This document shows positions 9,015-19,795 of a stretch of 34,877 bases of DNA, one piece after another. The position numbers were made by a program, and so were the translations under genes. The notes beneath the pieces were generated by a model. The model had not been told where the DNA came from. It saw nothing but the letters and a program-made list of their open reading frames with translations, and ran no database searches. Each line of letters starts with the position of its first letter. Position 1 is the stretch's first letter. The stretch comes from Pluralibacter sp. GTDB lineage: Bacteria > Pseudomonadota > Gammaproteobacteria > Enterobacterales > Enterobacteriaceae. The DNA lies in NCBI RefSeq assembly GCF_019237635.1, contig NZ_JAFAGS010000116.1, positions 1-34,877 on the forward strand, given 5' to 3'.

Positions 9015-9986
9015 TTATTTCTTAGGAAACAGATCTTTACGTCTGTAGGGCTCTTTTTCACCCGGTTTGCGGGTCTTCAGCAGTTTCAGTATCCAGGTGT
9101 ACTGTTCCGGATGCGGCCCAACGAAAATCTCCACCTCTTCGTTCATTCGCCGGGCGATGGTGTTGTCGTCTGCGGTCAGCAGGTCATCCATCGGCGGGCG
9201 TACTTCCACCGTCAGGCGATGCGTTTTACCGTTATAAACCGGAAACAGCGGCACCACCCGCGCACGACAGACCTTCATCAGACGGCCAACCGCGGGCAGC
9301 GTAGCTTTATAGGTCGCGAAGAAATCGACAAACTCGCTGTGCTCCTCGCCATGATCCTGATCCGGCAGATAGTAGCCCCAGTAGCCCTGACGCACAGACT
9401 GAATAAACGGTTTGATGCCGTCATTGCGCGCGTGCATACGACCGCCAAAACGGCGACGCACCGTGTTCCAGACATAATCGAAGACCGGGTTGCCCTGATT
9501 ATGGAACATCGCCGCCATCTTCTGGCCTTCCGACGCCATCAGCATCGCCGGAATATCCACTCCCCAGCCGTGGGGCACCAGGAAAATCACCTTCTCGTTG
9601 TTACGGCGCATGTCATCAATAATGTCCTTACCCTGCCAGTCGACGCGGGAGAGGATTTTTTTCGGATCGCGCAGGCCGAGTTCAGCCATCATCACCATCG
9701 CCTGCGGCGCGGTGGCAAACATGTCATCAATCATCGCCTCCCGCTCCTGCTCGCTCTTTTCCGGGAAACAGTACAGCAAATTGATCTGCGCGCGACGGCG
9801 AGCGCTGCGGGCAAACTTCCCCGTCAGACGGCCCAGGGCGTCGAGGATTGGGTCGCGAAAAGAAGGCGGGGTTAGCGCAATAGCGGCAAACGCGAAGACG
9901 CCAAACCAGGATCCCCAATAACGTGGGTGTAAAAAAGATTTCTCGAACTGAGGAATAAACTCAATGTTATTTTTTTTCGTTTCCAT
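9015..9986 (-). CDS. lpxM: Lipid A myristoyltransferase (LpxM/MsbB)
   Basis: LpxM adds the secondary myristoyl chain to the 3' position of lipid A, using myristoyl-ACP, at the inner face of the inner membrane. The start METKKNN gives 323 aa, the E. coli length; the longer frame to 10100 has no homologous N-terminus and overlaps the mepM terminator. The catalytic H-X4-D motif is at H139 and D144 (PHGWGVD), within the LpxL/LpxM/HtrB acyltransferase fold. An N-terminal hydrophobic segment follows HPRYWGSW. The next gene upstream on the same strand is mepM. The 46-bp palindrome follows the stop codon. Confidence 0.96.
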   Translation of the reverse strand: METKKNNIEFIPQFEKSFLHPRYWGSWFGVFAFAAIALTPPSFRDPILDALGRLTGKFARSARRRAQINLLYCFPEKSEQEREAMIDDMFATAPQAMVMMAELGLRDPKKILSRVDWQGKDIIDDMRRNNEKVIFLVPHGWGVDIPAMLMASEGQKMAAMFHNQGNPVFDYVWNTVRRRFGGRMHARNDGIKPFIQSVRQGYWGYYLPDQDHGEEHSEFVDFFATYKATLPAVGRLMKVCRARVVPLFPVYNGKTHRLTVEVRPPMDDLLTADDNTIARRMNEEVEIFVGPHPEQYTWILKLLKTRKPGEKEPYRRKDLFPKK

Positions 9987-10055
9987 GCCGGTTCCAGAGT
10001 CGTACCAGGAATAAATATTGAGATAGTGTAGCGAGGCTGGAAGCATCGCACAAAA

Positions 10056-10084
10056 GAAAAAGCCGGCACCCGTCGGGCGCCGGC
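10056..10084 (-). terminator. Terminator of mepM
   Basis: On the minus strand, GGGCGCCGGC and the reverse arm of GCCGGCACCC (10062-10071 and 10075-10084) form a 10-bp stem with one mismatch, then a T-rich run (10056-10061). It lies 16 bp past the mepM stop, ahead of lpxM. Confidence 0.85.
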
Positions 10085-10100
10085 CTTGCATGAACAGCAA

Positions 10101-11420
10101 TTAATCAATCTGCAGCTGCGGAACGACGTCTTTCACCTGCGCCAGGTAATCGCGGCGATCGGAACCTGTCAGACCTTCGGTACGCGGCAGTTTCGCCGTC
10201 AGCGGGTTCACCGCTTGCTGGTTGATCCAGACTTCATAATGCAGATGCGGACCGGTAGAACGGCCGGTATTTCCTGACAGGGCGATACGGTCGCCGCGCT
10301 TCACCTTCTGTCCAGGCTTAACCAGCAGCTTACGCAGATGCATATAGCGCGTGGTGTAGGTGCGGCCATGACGGAGCGCCACATAGTAACCTGCGGCGCC
10401 ACTACGTTTCGCCACCACAACTTCGCCATCGCCCACCGCCAGCACTGGCGTACCCTGCGGCATTGAGAAATCAACGCCGCGATGCGGCGCGACGCGGCCC
10501 GTCACCGGATTCAGGCGACGCGGGTTAAAGTTTGACGATACGCGGAACTGACGCGAGGTCGGGAAGCGCAGGAAGCCCTTCGCCAGCCCCGTGCCGTTGC
10601 GGTCATAAAACTTGCCATCTTCGGCGCGAATCGCGTAATAGTCTTTACCATCGGAACGCAGACGCACACCCAGCAACTGGCTCTGCTCGCGCTTGCCTTC
10701 CAGCATTTCGCGGGACATCAGCACTGAGAACTCGTCGCCTTTTTTCAGCTTGCGGAAGTCCATCTGCCACTGCATGGCTTTGATAACCGCGCTAATTTCG
10801 GCGCTGGTCAACCCGGCGTCGCGGGCACTGGAGACAAAGCTCGCGCCAACGGTGCCTTTCAACACGTTGTTCACCCAGTCGCCCTGTTGCATTTCGCTGC
10901 TCATCCTGAAGCCATTAGCAGTGCGATCGTAGATACGCGTTTCGCGACGGGACATCTCCCAGGTCAACTGCTGCAGATCGCCATCGGCATTGAGCGACCA
11001 CGACAGTTGCTGGCCGATTTTCAGGTTGCGCAGGTCTTTATCCGCCGCGGAAAGCTGGCTGATGTCGCCCATGTCGATACCATACTGGTTCAGCACGCTG
11101 CTGAGGGTATCGCCTGTCGATACGACGTACTCATGCACGCCCGCATCGCCATCGGCTTTATCATCCAGTTCATCCTGGGGAATGGCTTCTTCTTCCTGCG
11201 GTGCCTGATCGATAGGCTCGCTGGCCTCAGGCAGCAGTGAACGAATTTCGCTTTTTTCCAGCTCGATCGTTCTGACGATCGGTGCGGTATTGGGGTGATA
11301 AACGTAGGGTCGCCAGACGGCGACCGCTAAGGTGAGAACGGTCAACGACCCCAGCAAAACGCGGTGAGGTCGCGGCAAATTGTTAAATGCCAGAGCGACA
11401 GAGCGGGCTATCTGTTGCAC
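10101..11420 (-). CDS. mepM: Murein DD-endopeptidase MepM
   Basis: MepM (formerly YebA) cleaves D-Ala-mDAP cross-links so that new strands can enter the peptidoglycan. It is a periplasmic, membrane-anchored enzyme. The 439-aa product (440 in E. coli) has an N-terminal hydrophobic anchor (about 21-36), a LysM domain (97-141, YVVSTGDTLSSVL) and a C-terminal zinc M23 peptidase. The zinc and catalytic residues are H313 and D317 (HRGVD), H361 (YMHLRK), and H392/H394 (PHLHYE). It is followed by a strong terminator and preceded by znuA on the same strand with only 15 bp between them, so some readthrough from znuA is possible. Confidence 0.96.
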   Translation of the reverse strand: MQQIARSVALAFNNLPRPHRVLLGSLTVLTLAVAVWRPYVYHPNTAPIVRTIELEKSEIRSLLPEASEPIDQAPQEEEAIPQDELDDKADGDAGVHEYVVSTGDTLSSVLNQYGIDMGDISQLSAADKDLRNLKIGQQLSWSLNADGDLQQLTWEMSRRETRIYDRTANGFRMSSEMQQGDWVNNVLKGTVGASFVSSARDAGLTSAEISAVIKAMQWQMDFRKLKKGDEFSVLMSREMLEGKREQSQLLGVRLRSDGKDYYAIRAEDGKFYDRNGTGLAKGFLRFPTSRQFRVSSNFNPRRLNPVTGRVAPHRGVDFSMPQGTPVLAVGDGEVVVAKRSGAAGYYVALRHGRTYTTRYMHLRKLLVKPGQKVKRGDRIALSGNTGRSTGPHLHYEVWINQQAVNPLTAKLPRTEGLTGSDRRDYLAQVKDVVPQLQID

Positions 11421-11435
11421 GTATTCACTTCCTCA

Positions 11436-12380
11436 TTAATCTCCTTTCAGGCAGCTCGCATACTGGTTCGCCAGTTGGGTAAGAAACGCAGCGTAGCTCG
11501 TTTTACTTACCGGGATGCCAATGCCAAGCGGATCCAGCGTTCCCATACGAACGGAGGTCCCACGGGCAACCGCTTCCACCACTGCCGGCCTGAATTGTGG
11601 CTCAGCAAAAACGCAGGTCGCTTTTTGCTCAACCAACTGTGTTCTTATTTCGTGTAAACGCTGCGCACCAGGCTGAATTTCCGGGTTGACGGTAAAATGG
11701 CCCAACGAGGTCAAACCGTAATGTTTTTCGTAGTAGCCATAGGCATCATGAAAAACGAAATACCCTTTATTTTTCAGCGGCGCCAGCTCGCTACCCACCT
11801 GCTTGTCGGTTGCGGCAAGTTGTGCCTCAAAATCCTTCAGGTTGGCGTCTAGTTTGGCTCGACTTTGCGGCATAAGTTCCACTAATTTATCGTGGATTGC
11901 AACCGCTGAGAGGCGCGCTATCTCTGGGGATAACCACAGATGCATGTTGTACTCGCCATGATGGTGATCTGCATCACTTTCTCCAGCGTGATCGTGGTCA
12001 TGTTCATCGGCATGGTCGTCATCGTCCGCCCCTTTCATGAGCAGCGGTTTCACGCCGTCGAGCGTTGAAATCGTGACTTTTTTGTTCTCCGGGAACGCGC
12101 TGGTTGTCTTGTCCATAAATGCTTCCATTTCCGGACCAATCCATACCACTAAGTCGGCGTTTTGTAAGCGTTTTACATCCGATGGGCGCAGGGAATAGTC
12201 GTGCTCTGAGGCACCGTCAGGCAGCAGAACCTGCGTCTCTGTTACACCGTCTGCAATGGCGGCGGCAATGAATCCGACCGGTTTCAGCGAAGCGACAACA
12301 GCCGCCTGAGAAGGCGCCGCGGCGACTCCCCACAGGGCAGCCGATACGGCTGCGCAAAGAAGCGTATTTTTATGTAACAT
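11436..12380 (-). CDS. znuA: Zinc ABC transporter periplasmic binding protein (ZnuA)
   Basis: ZnuA captures Zn2+ in the periplasm and hands it to the ZnuB permease. The 314-aa protein has a Sec signal peptide (residues 1-27, cleavage near PSQA-AVVA) and the cluster A-I substrate-binding fold. It also has the acidic, histidine-rich loop typical of enterobacterial ZnuA at about 119-142 ([15 protein letters not shown] then DADHHHGE). Candidate zinc ligands are H60 (SEHDYS) and H147 (MHLWLSPE). It is transcribed divergently from znuCB, with a Zur-type box in the 77-bp gap, so both halves of the transporter should be repressed together when zinc is plentiful. Confidence 0.97.
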   Translation of the reverse strand: MLHKNTLLCAAVSAALWGVAAAPSQAAVVASLKPVGFIAAAIADGVTETQVLLPDGASEHDYSLRPSDVKRLQNADLVVWIGPEMEAFMDKTTSAFPENKKVTISTLDGVKPLLMKGADDDDHADEHDHDHAGESDADHHHGEYNMHLWLSPEIARLSAVAIHDKLVELMPQSRAKLDANLKDFEAQLAATDKQVGSELAPLKNKGYFVFHDAYGYYEKHYGLTSLGHFTVNPEIQPGAQRLHEIRTQLVEQKATCVFAEPQFRPAVVEAVARGTSVRMGTLDPLGIGIPVSKTSYAAFLTQLANQYASCLKGD

Positions 12381-12412
12381 AATGCGTCATTTAATCGTAA
12401 CGGATGAGGTGA

Positions 12413-12431
12413 GTGTGATATTATAACATTC
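12413..12431. promoter_or_regulatory. Zur-type box between znuA and znuCB
   Basis: The stretch with TGATATTATAACATTC fits the Zur operator (GAAATGTTATANTATAACATTTC), with the right half better than the left. It lies midway between the divergent znuA and znuC starts. Zur repression of znuABC by zinc is established in E. coli. Confidence 0.8.
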
Positions 12432-12457
12432 AATCGTTAGTGCAAGCCTAAATTCTC

Positions 12458-13213
12458 ATGACCAATCTTGTCACATTGGAAAACGTCTCGGTCAGCTTCG
12501 GTCAACGCCGCGTGCTGTCAGATGTTTCACTGGCTCTGAAGCCAGGTAAAATACTTACGCTTCTTGGCCCCAACGGCGCCGGGAAGTCGACGCTCGTTCG
12601 CGTAGTCCTCGGACTGGTCGCGCCTGGTGAGGGTGTTATCAGACGTGAAGGTAAACTGCGCATCGGCTATGTTCCGCAGAAATTACACCTTGATGCCACC
12701 ATGCCGCTGACGGTAGGACGTTTTCTGCGCCTGCGTCCGGGAACGCGCAAGGATGATATTTTACCGGCGCTGAAACGCGTGCAGGCCGGGCATCTGCTGG
12801 AGGCGCCGATGCAGAAACTCTCCGGTGGGGAAACCCAGCGCGTGCTGCTGGCGCGCGCTTTACTCAACCAGCCGCAGTTGCTGGTGCTGGATGAGCCGAC
12901 CCAGGGCGTTGATGTCAACGGCCAGGTCGCCCTTTATGATTTGATTGACCAGTTGCGTCAGGAACTTAACTGCGCGGTGTTGATGGTATCCCACGATCTG
13001 CATCTGGTAATGGCGAAAACCGACGAGGTGCTGTGCCTGAATCACCATATCTGCTGCTCCGGCACGCCGGAAGTGGTCTCCATGCATCCGGAATTTATCT
13101 CAATGTTCGGCCAGCGCGGCGCGCAGCAACTTGGCATTTATCGCCACCAGCATAACCACCGCCATGATTTACAAGGACGCATCGTACTGCGCCGGGGAAA
13201 TGGTCACTCATGA
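12458..13213 (+). CDS. znuC: Zinc ABC transporter ATPase (ZnuC)
   Basis: ZnuC is the cytoplasmic ATPase that powers zinc import through ZnuB. The 251-aa protein has Walker [10 protein letters not shown] (37-45), the ABC signature LSGGETQR, Walker [11 protein letters not shown] and the switch histidine in VSHDLHLV. The C-terminus is histidine-rich ([10 protein letters not shown]), as usual for this family. Its ATG lies 77 bp from the divergent znuA start. The stop overlaps the znuB start by 4 bp (ATGA), implying translational coupling. Confidence 0.97.
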   Translation: MTNLVTLENVSVSFGQRRVLSDVSLALKPGKILTLLGPNGAGKSTLVRVVLGLVAPGEGVIRREGKLRIGYVPQKLHLDATMPLTVGRFLRLRPGTRKDDILPALKRVQAGHLLEAPMQKLSGGETQRVLLARALLNQPQLLVLDEPTQGVDVNGQVALYDLIDQLRQELNCAVLMVSHDLHLVMAKTDEVLCLNHHICCSGTPEVVSMHPEFISMFGQRGAQQLGIYRHQHNHRHDLQGRIVLRRGNGHS

Positions 13214-13995
13214 TTGAACTGCTTTTACCCGGCTGGCTTGCCGGGATCATGCTCGCCTGCGCCGCTGGGCCGCTGGGCTCGTTTGTCGTCTGGCGCCGGA
13301 TGTCCTACTTTGGCGATACCCTCGCCCACGCCTCGCTGCTCGGCGTCGCCTTCGGTCTGCTGCTAAACGTGAACCCGTTTTATGCGGTCATCGTGGTGAC
13401 GCTGATGCTGGCAGGCGGCCTGGTCTGGCTGGAGCGCCGTCCTCAACTGGCGGTGGATACGCTGCTGGGTATTATGGCCCACAGCGCGCTGTCGCTGGGT
13501 CTGGTGGTGGTCAGCCTGATGTCCAACGTGCGCGTCGATCTGATGGCCTATCTGTTTGGCGATCTGCTCGCAGTCACCCCTTCCGACCTTATCTCTATTG
13601 CCCTCGGCGTTATCGTGGTGGTGGCCATTCTACTCTGGCAGTGGCGCAACCTGCTGTCGATGACCATCAGCCCCGACCTGGCGTTTGTCGACGGCGTGAA
13701 GCTACAGCGCGTTAAGCTGCTGCTGATGCTGGTGACGGCATTGACCATCGGCGTGGCGATGAAGTTTGTCGGGGCGTTGATTATCACCTCGTTGCTGATC
13801 ATCCCGGCGGCGACAGCGCGTCGGTTCGCCCGTACGCCGGAACAAATGGCCGGGATTGCGGTGGTGACGGGAATGATAGCGGTTACAGGCGGACTCACCT
13901 TCTCCGCCTTCTACGATACGCCCGCAGGCCCGTCGGTGGTGCTGTGCGCCGCCACGCTGTTTATTCTCAGCATGATGAAGAAAGCGGCGCAGTAG
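13210..13995 (+). CDS. znuB: Zinc ABC transporter permease (ZnuB)
   Basis: ZnuB is the inner-membrane channel of the ZnuABC high-affinity zinc importer. The 261-aa protein is hydrophobic throughout with about seven or eight membrane segments and the ABC-3 family pattern, including [18 protein letters not shown] near the N-terminus and [17 protein letters not shown] in the second half. Its start overlaps the znuC stop. The stop codon (13993-13995) directly abuts the stop codon of the convergent ruvB, with no intergenic base and no visible terminator, so the two transcripts should overlap antisense. Confidence 0.97.
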   Translation: MIELLLPGWLAGIMLACAAGPLGSFVVWRRMSYFGDTLAHASLLGVAFGLLLNVNPFYAVIVVTLMLAGGLVWLERRPQLAVDTLLGIMAHSALSLGLVVVSLMSNVRVDLMAYLFGDLLAVTPSDLISIALGVIVVVAILLWQWRNLLSMTISPDLAFVDGVKLQRVKLLLMLVTALTIGVAMKFVGALIITSLLIIPAATARRFARTPEQMAGIAVVTGMIAVTGGLTFSAFYDTPAGPSVVLCAATLFILSMMKKAAQ

Positions 13996-15009
<1,014 letters not shown>

Positions 15010-15014
15010 TTACC

Positions 15015-15626
15015 TCACAATGCGGCGCGGAGCGCTTCGCGAATTAGCGTTTCACTGTTGGCATCCGGACGGGCGATTTTGCTTATCATCCGGCTGGCTT
15101 CCTGTGGTTTATAGCCCAGCGCCACCAACGCGGCAACCGCTTCCTGCTCGGCATCATCCGCCGTCGGGCTCGCCGGGGAGGTCAGCACCAGGTCGGCCGC
15201 TGGCGTGAACAGATCGCCGTGCAGACCTTTAAAACGGTCCTTCATCTCGACAATCAGGCGCTCTGCGGTTTTTTTGCCGATGCCCGGCAATTTCACCAGC
15301 GCTGCCGGTTCTTCACGCTCAACCGCGTTGACGAACTGCGCCGCAGACATGCCGGAAAGAATCGCCAGCGCCAGCTTCGGTCCGACGCCGTTGGTTTTGA
15401 TAAGCTCGCGGAACAGCGTACGCTCCTGCTTGTTGTTGAAGCCAAACAGCAGCTGGGCATCTTCGCGCACCACAAAGTGGGTGAAGATGATGGCCTCGTT
15501 GCCCTGGTCCGGCAGCTCGTAGAAACAGGTCATTGGCATATGGACTTCGTAGCCGACGCCGCCCGCCTCTAACAGTACCAGCGGGGGTTGTTTTTCCAGA
15601 ATAATGCCTCTGAGTCTGCCGATCAC
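15015..15626 (-). CDS. ruvA: Holliday junction DNA helicase subunit RuvA
   Basis: RuvA binds the four-way junction as a tetramer, holds it square-planar and loads RuvB. The 203-aa protein has the usual length: an N-terminal OB-fold domain ([12 protein letters not shown]...), two helix-hairpin-helix motifs (around [21 protein letters not shown] and [19 protein letters not shown]), a flexible linker, and the C-terminal RuvB-contacting domain ([15 protein letters not shown]). AGGAG precedes the ATG. The promoter region carries a LexA-type box. In E. coli yebB lies between ruvC and ruvA; here the gap is only 80 bp with no gene. Confidence 0.98.
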   Translation of the reverse strand: MIGRLRGIILEKQPPLVLLEAGGVGYEVHMPMTCFYELPDQGNEAIIFTHFVVREDAQLLFGFNNKQERTLFRELIKTNGVGPKLALAILSGMSAAQFVNAVEREEPAALVKLPGIGKKTAERLIVEMKDRFKGLHGDLFTPAADLVLTSPASPTADDAEQEAVAALVALGYKPQEASRMISKIARPDANSETLIREALRAAL

Positions 15627-15663
15627 ATGACGCTCCTGCGTTAGGGTATGAATTCGAAAGTCA

Positions 15664-15669
15664 TATCAT
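15664..15669 (-). promoter_or_regulatory. ruvA -10 element
   Basis: TATGAT on the minus strand lies about 40 bp upstream of the ruvA ATG. The matching -35 position would fall inside the LexA-type box at 15679-15694, the right geometry for repression. Confidence 0.55.
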
Positions 15670-15697
15670 AAAAAAAGGCTGGATAAACATCCAGCCT
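15670..15697 (-). terminator. ruvC terminator overlapping a LexA (SOS) box
   Basis: On the minus strand the 9-bp stem AGGCTGGAT/ATCCAGCCT (15676-15684 with 15689-15697, 4-base loop) is followed by seven T residues: a good terminator for ruvC. The same bases contain CTGGATAAACATCCAG (15679-15694), a CTG-N10-CAG LexA box close to the one known upstream of E. coli ruvA. One inverted repeat thus appears to end ruvC and control ruvAB. Confidence 0.8.
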
Positions 15698-15706
15698 GAT
15701 TTTGAA

Positions 15707-16228
15707 TTAACGTAACCTGCCTCGCGCCAGGTTGAGCCGTGATTCGCTCACCTGCATCGCATTCTGGCTGACGTGACAGTGCGTAATGGCTATCGCCAGC
15801 GCATCCGCCGCATCGGCCTGAGGGTTGGCGGGGAGCTTCAGCAAGGTCCGCACCATATGCTGCACCTGGCTTTTCTCCGCGCTGCCGATGCCGACTACCG
15901 TCTGCTTTACCTGACGGGCGGCGTATTCAAACACCGGCAAATCCTGGTTTACCGCCGCGACGATAGCCACGCCGCGCGCCTGGCCGAGCTTCAGCGCCGA
16001 ATCAGCGTTTTTCGCCATAAAGACCTGCTCAATGGCGAAGTAGTCGGGCTGGAACTGGGTGATTATCTCCGTCACGCCTGCATAAATAAGCTTCAGACGC
16101 GACGGCAAATCGTCGACTTTGGTACGAATGCAGCCGCTGCCAAGGTAGGTTAGCTGGCGCCCAACCTGACGGATGACGCCATAACCGGTGACGCGTGAGC
16201 CTGGGTCAATGCCGAGAATAATGGCCAT
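15707..16228 (-). CDS. ruvC: Holliday junction resolvase RuvC
   Basis: RuvC is the dimeric endonuclease that nicks Holliday junctions symmetrically. The 173-aa protein matches the E. coli length and is nearly identical. Catalytic acidic residues are visible in [13 protein letters not shown] (first Asp), [11 protein letters not shown] (Glu), and the C-terminal [13 protein letters not shown] (two Asp), giving an RNase H-like fold. The ATG at 16228 has GGAG 7 bp upstream; the GTG one codon earlier is less likely. It lies 36 bp downstream of yebC and ends in a terminator that doubles as the ruvA LexA box. Confidence 0.97.
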   Translation of the reverse strand: MAIILGIDPGSRVTGYGVIRQVGRQLTYLGSGCIRTKVDDLPSRLKLIYAGVTEIITQFQPDYFAIEQVFMAKNADSALKLGQARGVAIVAAVNQDLPVFEYAARQVKQTVVGIGSAEKSQVQHMVRTLLKLPANPQADAADALAIAITHCHVSQNAMQVSESRLNLARGRLR

Positions 16229-16264
16229 CACGCGCTCCCGGTGGTGTTATGGTCAGCAACGCCA

Positions 16265-17005
16265 TTACAGGGTTGCCGCAACCTCATCAGAGATTTCGCC
16301 GTTGTGATACACTTCCTGCACGTCGTCGCAGTCTTCGAGCATATCGATAAGACGCAGCAGCTTCGGCGCGGTATCCACATCCATATCCGCTTTGGTGGAC
16401 GGGATCATTGAGACTTCAGCGTTGTCCGCCTTCAGACCCGCCGCATCCAGCGCATCACGTACCGCGCCCATCTCTTCCCAGGCGGTGTAAACGTCGATAG
16501 CGCCGTCATCAAAGGTCACGACGTCTTCCGCACCGGCTTCCAGCGCCGCTTCCATGATGGTGTCTTCATCGCCCGCTTCGAAGGAAATCACGCCTTTTTT
16601 GCTGAACAGATACGCCACGGAACCGTCGGTGCCGAGGTTGCCGCCGCATTTGCTGAACGCATGACGCACTTCGGCAACGGTACGGTTACGGTTGTCGGAC
16701 AGGCATTCCACCATCACGGCGGTACCGCCAGGGCCGTAGCCTTCATAAATGATGGTTTCCATGTTCGCGTCATCATCACCGCCTACGCCGCGCGCAATCG
16801 CACGGTTCAGGGTGTCGCGCGTCATGTTGTTGGACAACGCTTTATCGATAGCCGCGCGCAGACGCGGGTTAGAGCCTGCATCACCGCCGCCCAGACGCGC
16901 AGCGGTAACCAGCTCGCGAATGATTTTGGTGAAAATTTTACCGCGCTTGGCATCCTGTGCCGCTTTGCGGTGTTTGGTGTTGGCCCATTTACTATGACCT
17001 GCCAT
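16265..17005 (-). CDS. yebC: YebC/PmpR family protein
   Basis: YebC belongs to the TACO1/YebC family. Members have been described as transcription regulators, and more recent work ties them to translation of proline-rich or otherwise stalling sequences; the exact role of this copy is not shown by the sequence. The 246-aa protein has the full family length, starting [25 protein letters not shown] and ending with the domain around [26 protein letters not shown]. It lies between nudB and ruvC in the conserved aspS-nudB-yebC-ruvC cluster, all on the minus strand with short gaps. Confidence 0.96.
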   Translation of the reverse strand: MAGHSKWANTKHRKAAQDAKRGKIFTKIIRELVTAARLGGGDAGSNPRLRAAIDKALSNNMTRDTLNRAIARGVGGDDDANMETIIYEGYGPGGTAVMVECLSDNRNRTVAEVRHAFSKCGGNLGTDGSVAYLFSKKGVISFEAGDEDTIMEAALEAGAEDVVTFDDGAIDVYTAWEEMGAVRDALDAAGLKADNAEVSMIPSTKADMDVDTAPKLLRLIDMLEDCDDVQEVYHNGEISDEVAATL

Positions 17006-17032
17006 AAAAATATCTCCAGTAAGCCGTCTTTC

Positions 17033-17476
17033 TCAGACGGTATGAATTACAAATTCTTCAATCGCCTGCCGGTTGCTCCACGACTTGGTGAGGCTGGCGG
17101 CTTCGCCTGCGTCCACCCAGCGGTACGCCAGATGTTCGCTTATCTCAACCTGCTGTTCATGGGGCAGCGCAAGACAGAACCACGATTCCGTATTGCGCTC
17201 CGTACCCGGCGCATAGCGATGACGTAAATGCGTAAAAATCTCAAACTCCACCGTGCGCTGACAGTCCACTAAGGTCAGTTGCTCACCGGCAACGTCAATG
17301 GCGACCTCTTCCTTTACTTCACGCGCGGCGGCCTGCGGTGCGGTTTCACCGGCTTCAAGACTGCCAGTCACTGACTGCCAGAACGCCGGATCGTCGCGCC
17401 GCTGCAACATCAGCACCCGTTTCGTATCTTGCGCAAAAATGACCACTAAAACCGAAACGGGGAGCTTAAACGTCAT
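17033..17476 (-). CDS. nudB: Dihydroneopterin triphosphate diphosphatase (NudB)
   Basis: NudB removes pyrophosphate from dihydroneopterin triphosphate in folate synthesis. The 147-aa product (150 in E. coli) has a full Nudix box, GSLEAGETAPQAAAREVKEE, with the REVKEE metal-binding core. The reading frame is open further upstream inside aspS, but MTFKLPVSVLVV at 17476 matches the family start. That ATG is 1 bp after the aspS stop codon, so translation is probably coupled to aspS. Confidence 0.95.
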   Translation of the reverse strand: MTFKLPVSVLVVIFAQDTKRVLMLQRRDDPAFWQSVTGSLEAGETAPQAAAREVKEEVAIDVAGEQLTLVDCQRTVEFEIFTHLRHRYAPGTERNTESWFCLALPHEQQVEISEHLAYRWVDAGEAASLTKSWSNRQAIEEFVIHTV

Positions 17477-17477
17477 A

Positions 17478-19250
17478 TCAGTTATTCTCTTCCTTCTTGA
17501 CCACCTGAATGCCCAGCTCGGCGAGAGACGCCAGGTTAGCAAAGCTCGGCGCTTCGGTCATCAGACAGGCCGCTGCGGTGGTTTTCGGGAAGGCGATAAC
17601 GTCACGAATGTTGTCGGTGCCGGTCAGCAGCATGGTCAGGCGATCCAGACCAAACGCCAGGCCTGCGTGCGGCGGCGTACCGTACTTCAGCGCGTCCAGC
17701 AGGAAACCGAACTTCTCACGCTGTTCCTGCTCGTTAATGCCAAGGATGCCAAAAACGGTCTGCTGCATGTCGCCACGGTGAATACGCACGGAACCGCCGC
17801 CCACTTCGTAGCCGTTGATCACCATGTCGTAAGCGTTGGCGACCGCCTCTTCCGGCGCTACCTTCAGCTCTGCCGCGGTCATGTCCTTCGGCGAGGTGAA
17901 CGGGTGGTGCATCGCAGTCAGGCCGCCTTCGCCGTCTTCTTCGAACATCGGGAAGTCGATAACCCACAGCGGCGCCCATTTGCTGTCGTCGGTCAGGCCG
18001 AGGTCTTTACCGAGCTTGAGACGCAGCGCGCCCAGCGCGTCGGCAACCACTTTTTTGTTATCCGCGCCGAAGAAAATCATATCGCCATCCTGCGCGCCAG
18101 TGCGGGTCAGGATCTCTTCAACGATATCAGCGTTCAGGAACTTCGCCACCGGGCTGTTGATGCCGTCCAGGCCGTTCGCGCGCTCGTTGACCTTGATGTA
18201 CGCAAGGCCTTTCGCGCCGTAGATCTTAATAAAGTTGCCGTAGTCGTCAATCTGCTTACGGCTAAGGCTGGCGCCGCCCGGAACGCGCAGTGCGGCAACA
18301 CGGCCTTTCGGGTCGTTCGCCGGGCCTGCAAAGACCGCGAACTCCACGTTTTTCAGCAGATCGGCAACGTCCACCAGCTCCATCGGGTTACGCAGATCCG
18401 GTTTATCAGAGCCGTAACGGCGCTCAGCTTCGGCGAAGGTCATGATCGGGAAGTCGCCCAGATCCACGCCCTTAATTTCCAGCCACATCTGACGCACCAT
18501 CGCTTCCATCACTTCACGCACCTGAGGCGCGGTCATGAAGGAGGTTTCCACATCGATCTGGGTAAATTCCGGCTGGCGATCAGCGCGCAGGTCTTCGTCG
18601 CGGAAGCATTTAACAATCTGGTAGTAACGGTCGAAACCGGACATCATCAGCAGCTGTTTGAACAGCTGCGGCGACTGCGGCAGCGCGTAGAATTTCCCCT
18701 TGTGCACACGGCTCGGCACCAGGTAGTCACGCGCGCCTTCCGGCGTCGCTTTGGTCAGCATCGGGGTTTCGATATCGAGGAAACCGTGGTCGTCCATGAA
18801 GCGGCGAACAAAGCTGGTAATTTTCGCACGGGTCTTCAGACGGTTCGCCATTTCCGGGCGACGCAGGTCAAGATAGCGGTACTTCAGACGCGCTTCTTCG
18901 GTGTTGACCTGGTTTGAGTCGAGCGGCAGCGGTTCCGCGCGGTTGATAATGGTCAGTTCGGTGGCGAAGACTTCCACCTCGCCGGTCGCCATATCGCGGT
19001 TTACGTTTTTCTCGTCGCGCGCACGTACGGTGCCGGTGACCTGAATGCAGAACTCATTACGCAGTTCGGAGGCCAGTTTAAACGCATCGACGCGATCCGG
19101 GTCGAAGAACACCTGAACGATACCTTCGCGGTCACGCATATCGATGAAGATAAGGCTGCCGAGATCACGACGGCGGTTGACCCAACCACACAAAGTCACC
19201 TGCTGCCCAACGTGGGACTGACGCAGTTGCCCGCAATATTCTGTACGCAT
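17478..19250 (-). CDS. aspS: Aspartyl-tRNA synthetase (AspS)
   Basis: AspS charges tRNA-Asp with aspartate. The 590-aa class II synthetase has the full bacterial architecture: an N-terminal OB-fold anticodon-binding domain (about 1-110, starting [16 protein letters not shown]), then the catalytic domain with motif 2 ([18 protein letters not shown]). The bacterial GAD insertion follows, and motif 3 is near the C-terminus ([13 protein letters not shown]). The first gene of an aspS-nudB-yebC-ruvC run, it has a TATAAT promoter about 105 bp upstream. Confidence 0.98.
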   Translation of the reverse strand: MRTEYCGQLRQSHVGQQVTLCGWVNRRRDLGSLIFIDMRDREGIVQVFFDPDRVDAFKLASELRNEFCIQVTGTVRARDEKNVNRDMATGEVEVFATELTIINRAEPLPLDSNQVNTEEARLKYRYLDLRRPEMANRLKTRAKITSFVRRFMDDHGFLDIETPMLTKATPEGARDYLVPSRVHKGKFYALPQSPQLFKQLLMMSGFDRYYQIVKCFRDEDLRADRQPEFTQIDVETSFMTAPQVREVMEAMVRQMWLEIKGVDLGDFPIMTFAEAERRYGSDKPDLRNPMELVDVADLLKNVEFAVFAGPANDPKGRVAALRVPGGASLSRKQIDDYGNFIKIYGAKGLAYIKVNERANGLDGINSPVAKFLNADIVEEILTRTGAQDGDMIFFGADNKKVVADALGALRLKLGKDLGLTDDSKWAPLWVIDFPMFEEDGEGGLTAMHHPFTSPKDMTAAELKVAPEEAVANAYDMVINGYEVGGGSVRIHRGDMQQTVFGILGINEQEQREKFGFLLDALKYGTPPHAGLAFGLDRLTMLLTGTDNIRDVIAFPKTTAAACLMTEAPSFANLASLAELGIQVVKKEENN

Positions 19251-19353
19251 GAGATATCCCTTAACTTAGCCGCAGGCCGAATTGTCGCCTGCCTTGCAGG
19301 CAATACTGTCGCAGCTTTAGCTGAATGTCACAACTGGATGAAAAAAGGCGGCT

Positions 19354-19382
19354 ATTATACTGGAAATTCTGCCGCACGATAA
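19354..19382 (-). promoter_or_regulatory. Promoter of aspS
   Basis: On the minus strand TATAAT (19354-19359) is preceded by a 17-bp spacer and a weak -35, TTATCG (19377-19382). The -10 is followed by a GC-rich discriminator, as is common in growth-rate-controlled translation genes. The rest of the 269-bp aspS-yecD gap shows no gene. Confidence 0.6.
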
Positions 19383-19734
19383 GCCCGACGCGCATCGTAC
19401 GCGCGATTGCTGTACGCTTGTTGCGCGCTCTCACAAAAATTAACAAAAATGTGCGCCCGGATGCATACATTCTCATCGTAAGGTGGCTTCTCTAACAGAG
19501 TGATTTAACGGGGATTAACATGTTTGAACTGAACGCAAAGAAAACCGCGCTGGTGGTTATCGACCTGCAGGAAGGTATTTTACCTTTCGCCGGAGGTCCG
19601 CATGCGGCCAGCGACGTGGTGGCGAATGCGGCGAAGATAGCCGACAAATGCCGCCAGCAGGGATCGCCCGTGGTCATGGTACGCGTCGGCTGGTCAGCCG
19701 ATTACGCCGAAGCGCTAAAACAGCCGGTCGATGC

Positions 19735-19763
19735 CCCGGCGCCAGCGCGCGCGCTGCCGGAAA
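19735..19763 (+). repeat. 29-bp direct repeat, copy 1 (native yecD sequence)
   Basis: This stretch encodes the native YecD residues around PAPARALPE. It is repeated without a mismatch at 19796-19824, 61 bp further on. It contains a 14-bp palindrome of CAGCGCG and CGCGCTG, and the 9-mer GCGCCAGCG that also occurs in the well-known enterobacterial type I-E CRISPR repeat. Confidence 0.95.
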
Positions 19764-19795
19764 GAATCCGTACCTGGTAGTAAGCGAAAGCATAA
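19764..19795. other. 32-bp insert of unknown origin between the yecD repeats
   Basis: These 32 bp do not match any YecD coding sequence and are less GC-rich than the flanks. With the 29-bp duplication they make a 61-bp insertion, the size of one type I-E spacer plus repeat. Taken as a 33-bp insert with a 28-bp duplication (19764-19796), it has a G at the 5' end of each strand, as a PAM-derived base would be. The source of the sequence is unknown to me. Confidence 0.6.

Noticed and set aside
9987..10100. Extended N-terminus of LpxM starting at 10100.
   Set aside because: The added 38 residues are unlike LpxM and would cover the mepM terminator; 9986 gives the family length.
17298..18917. Open frame of 539 codons on the plus strand opposite aspS and nudB.
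   Set aside because: It spans two well-identified genes on the opposite strand and has no recognisable motif; a shadow.
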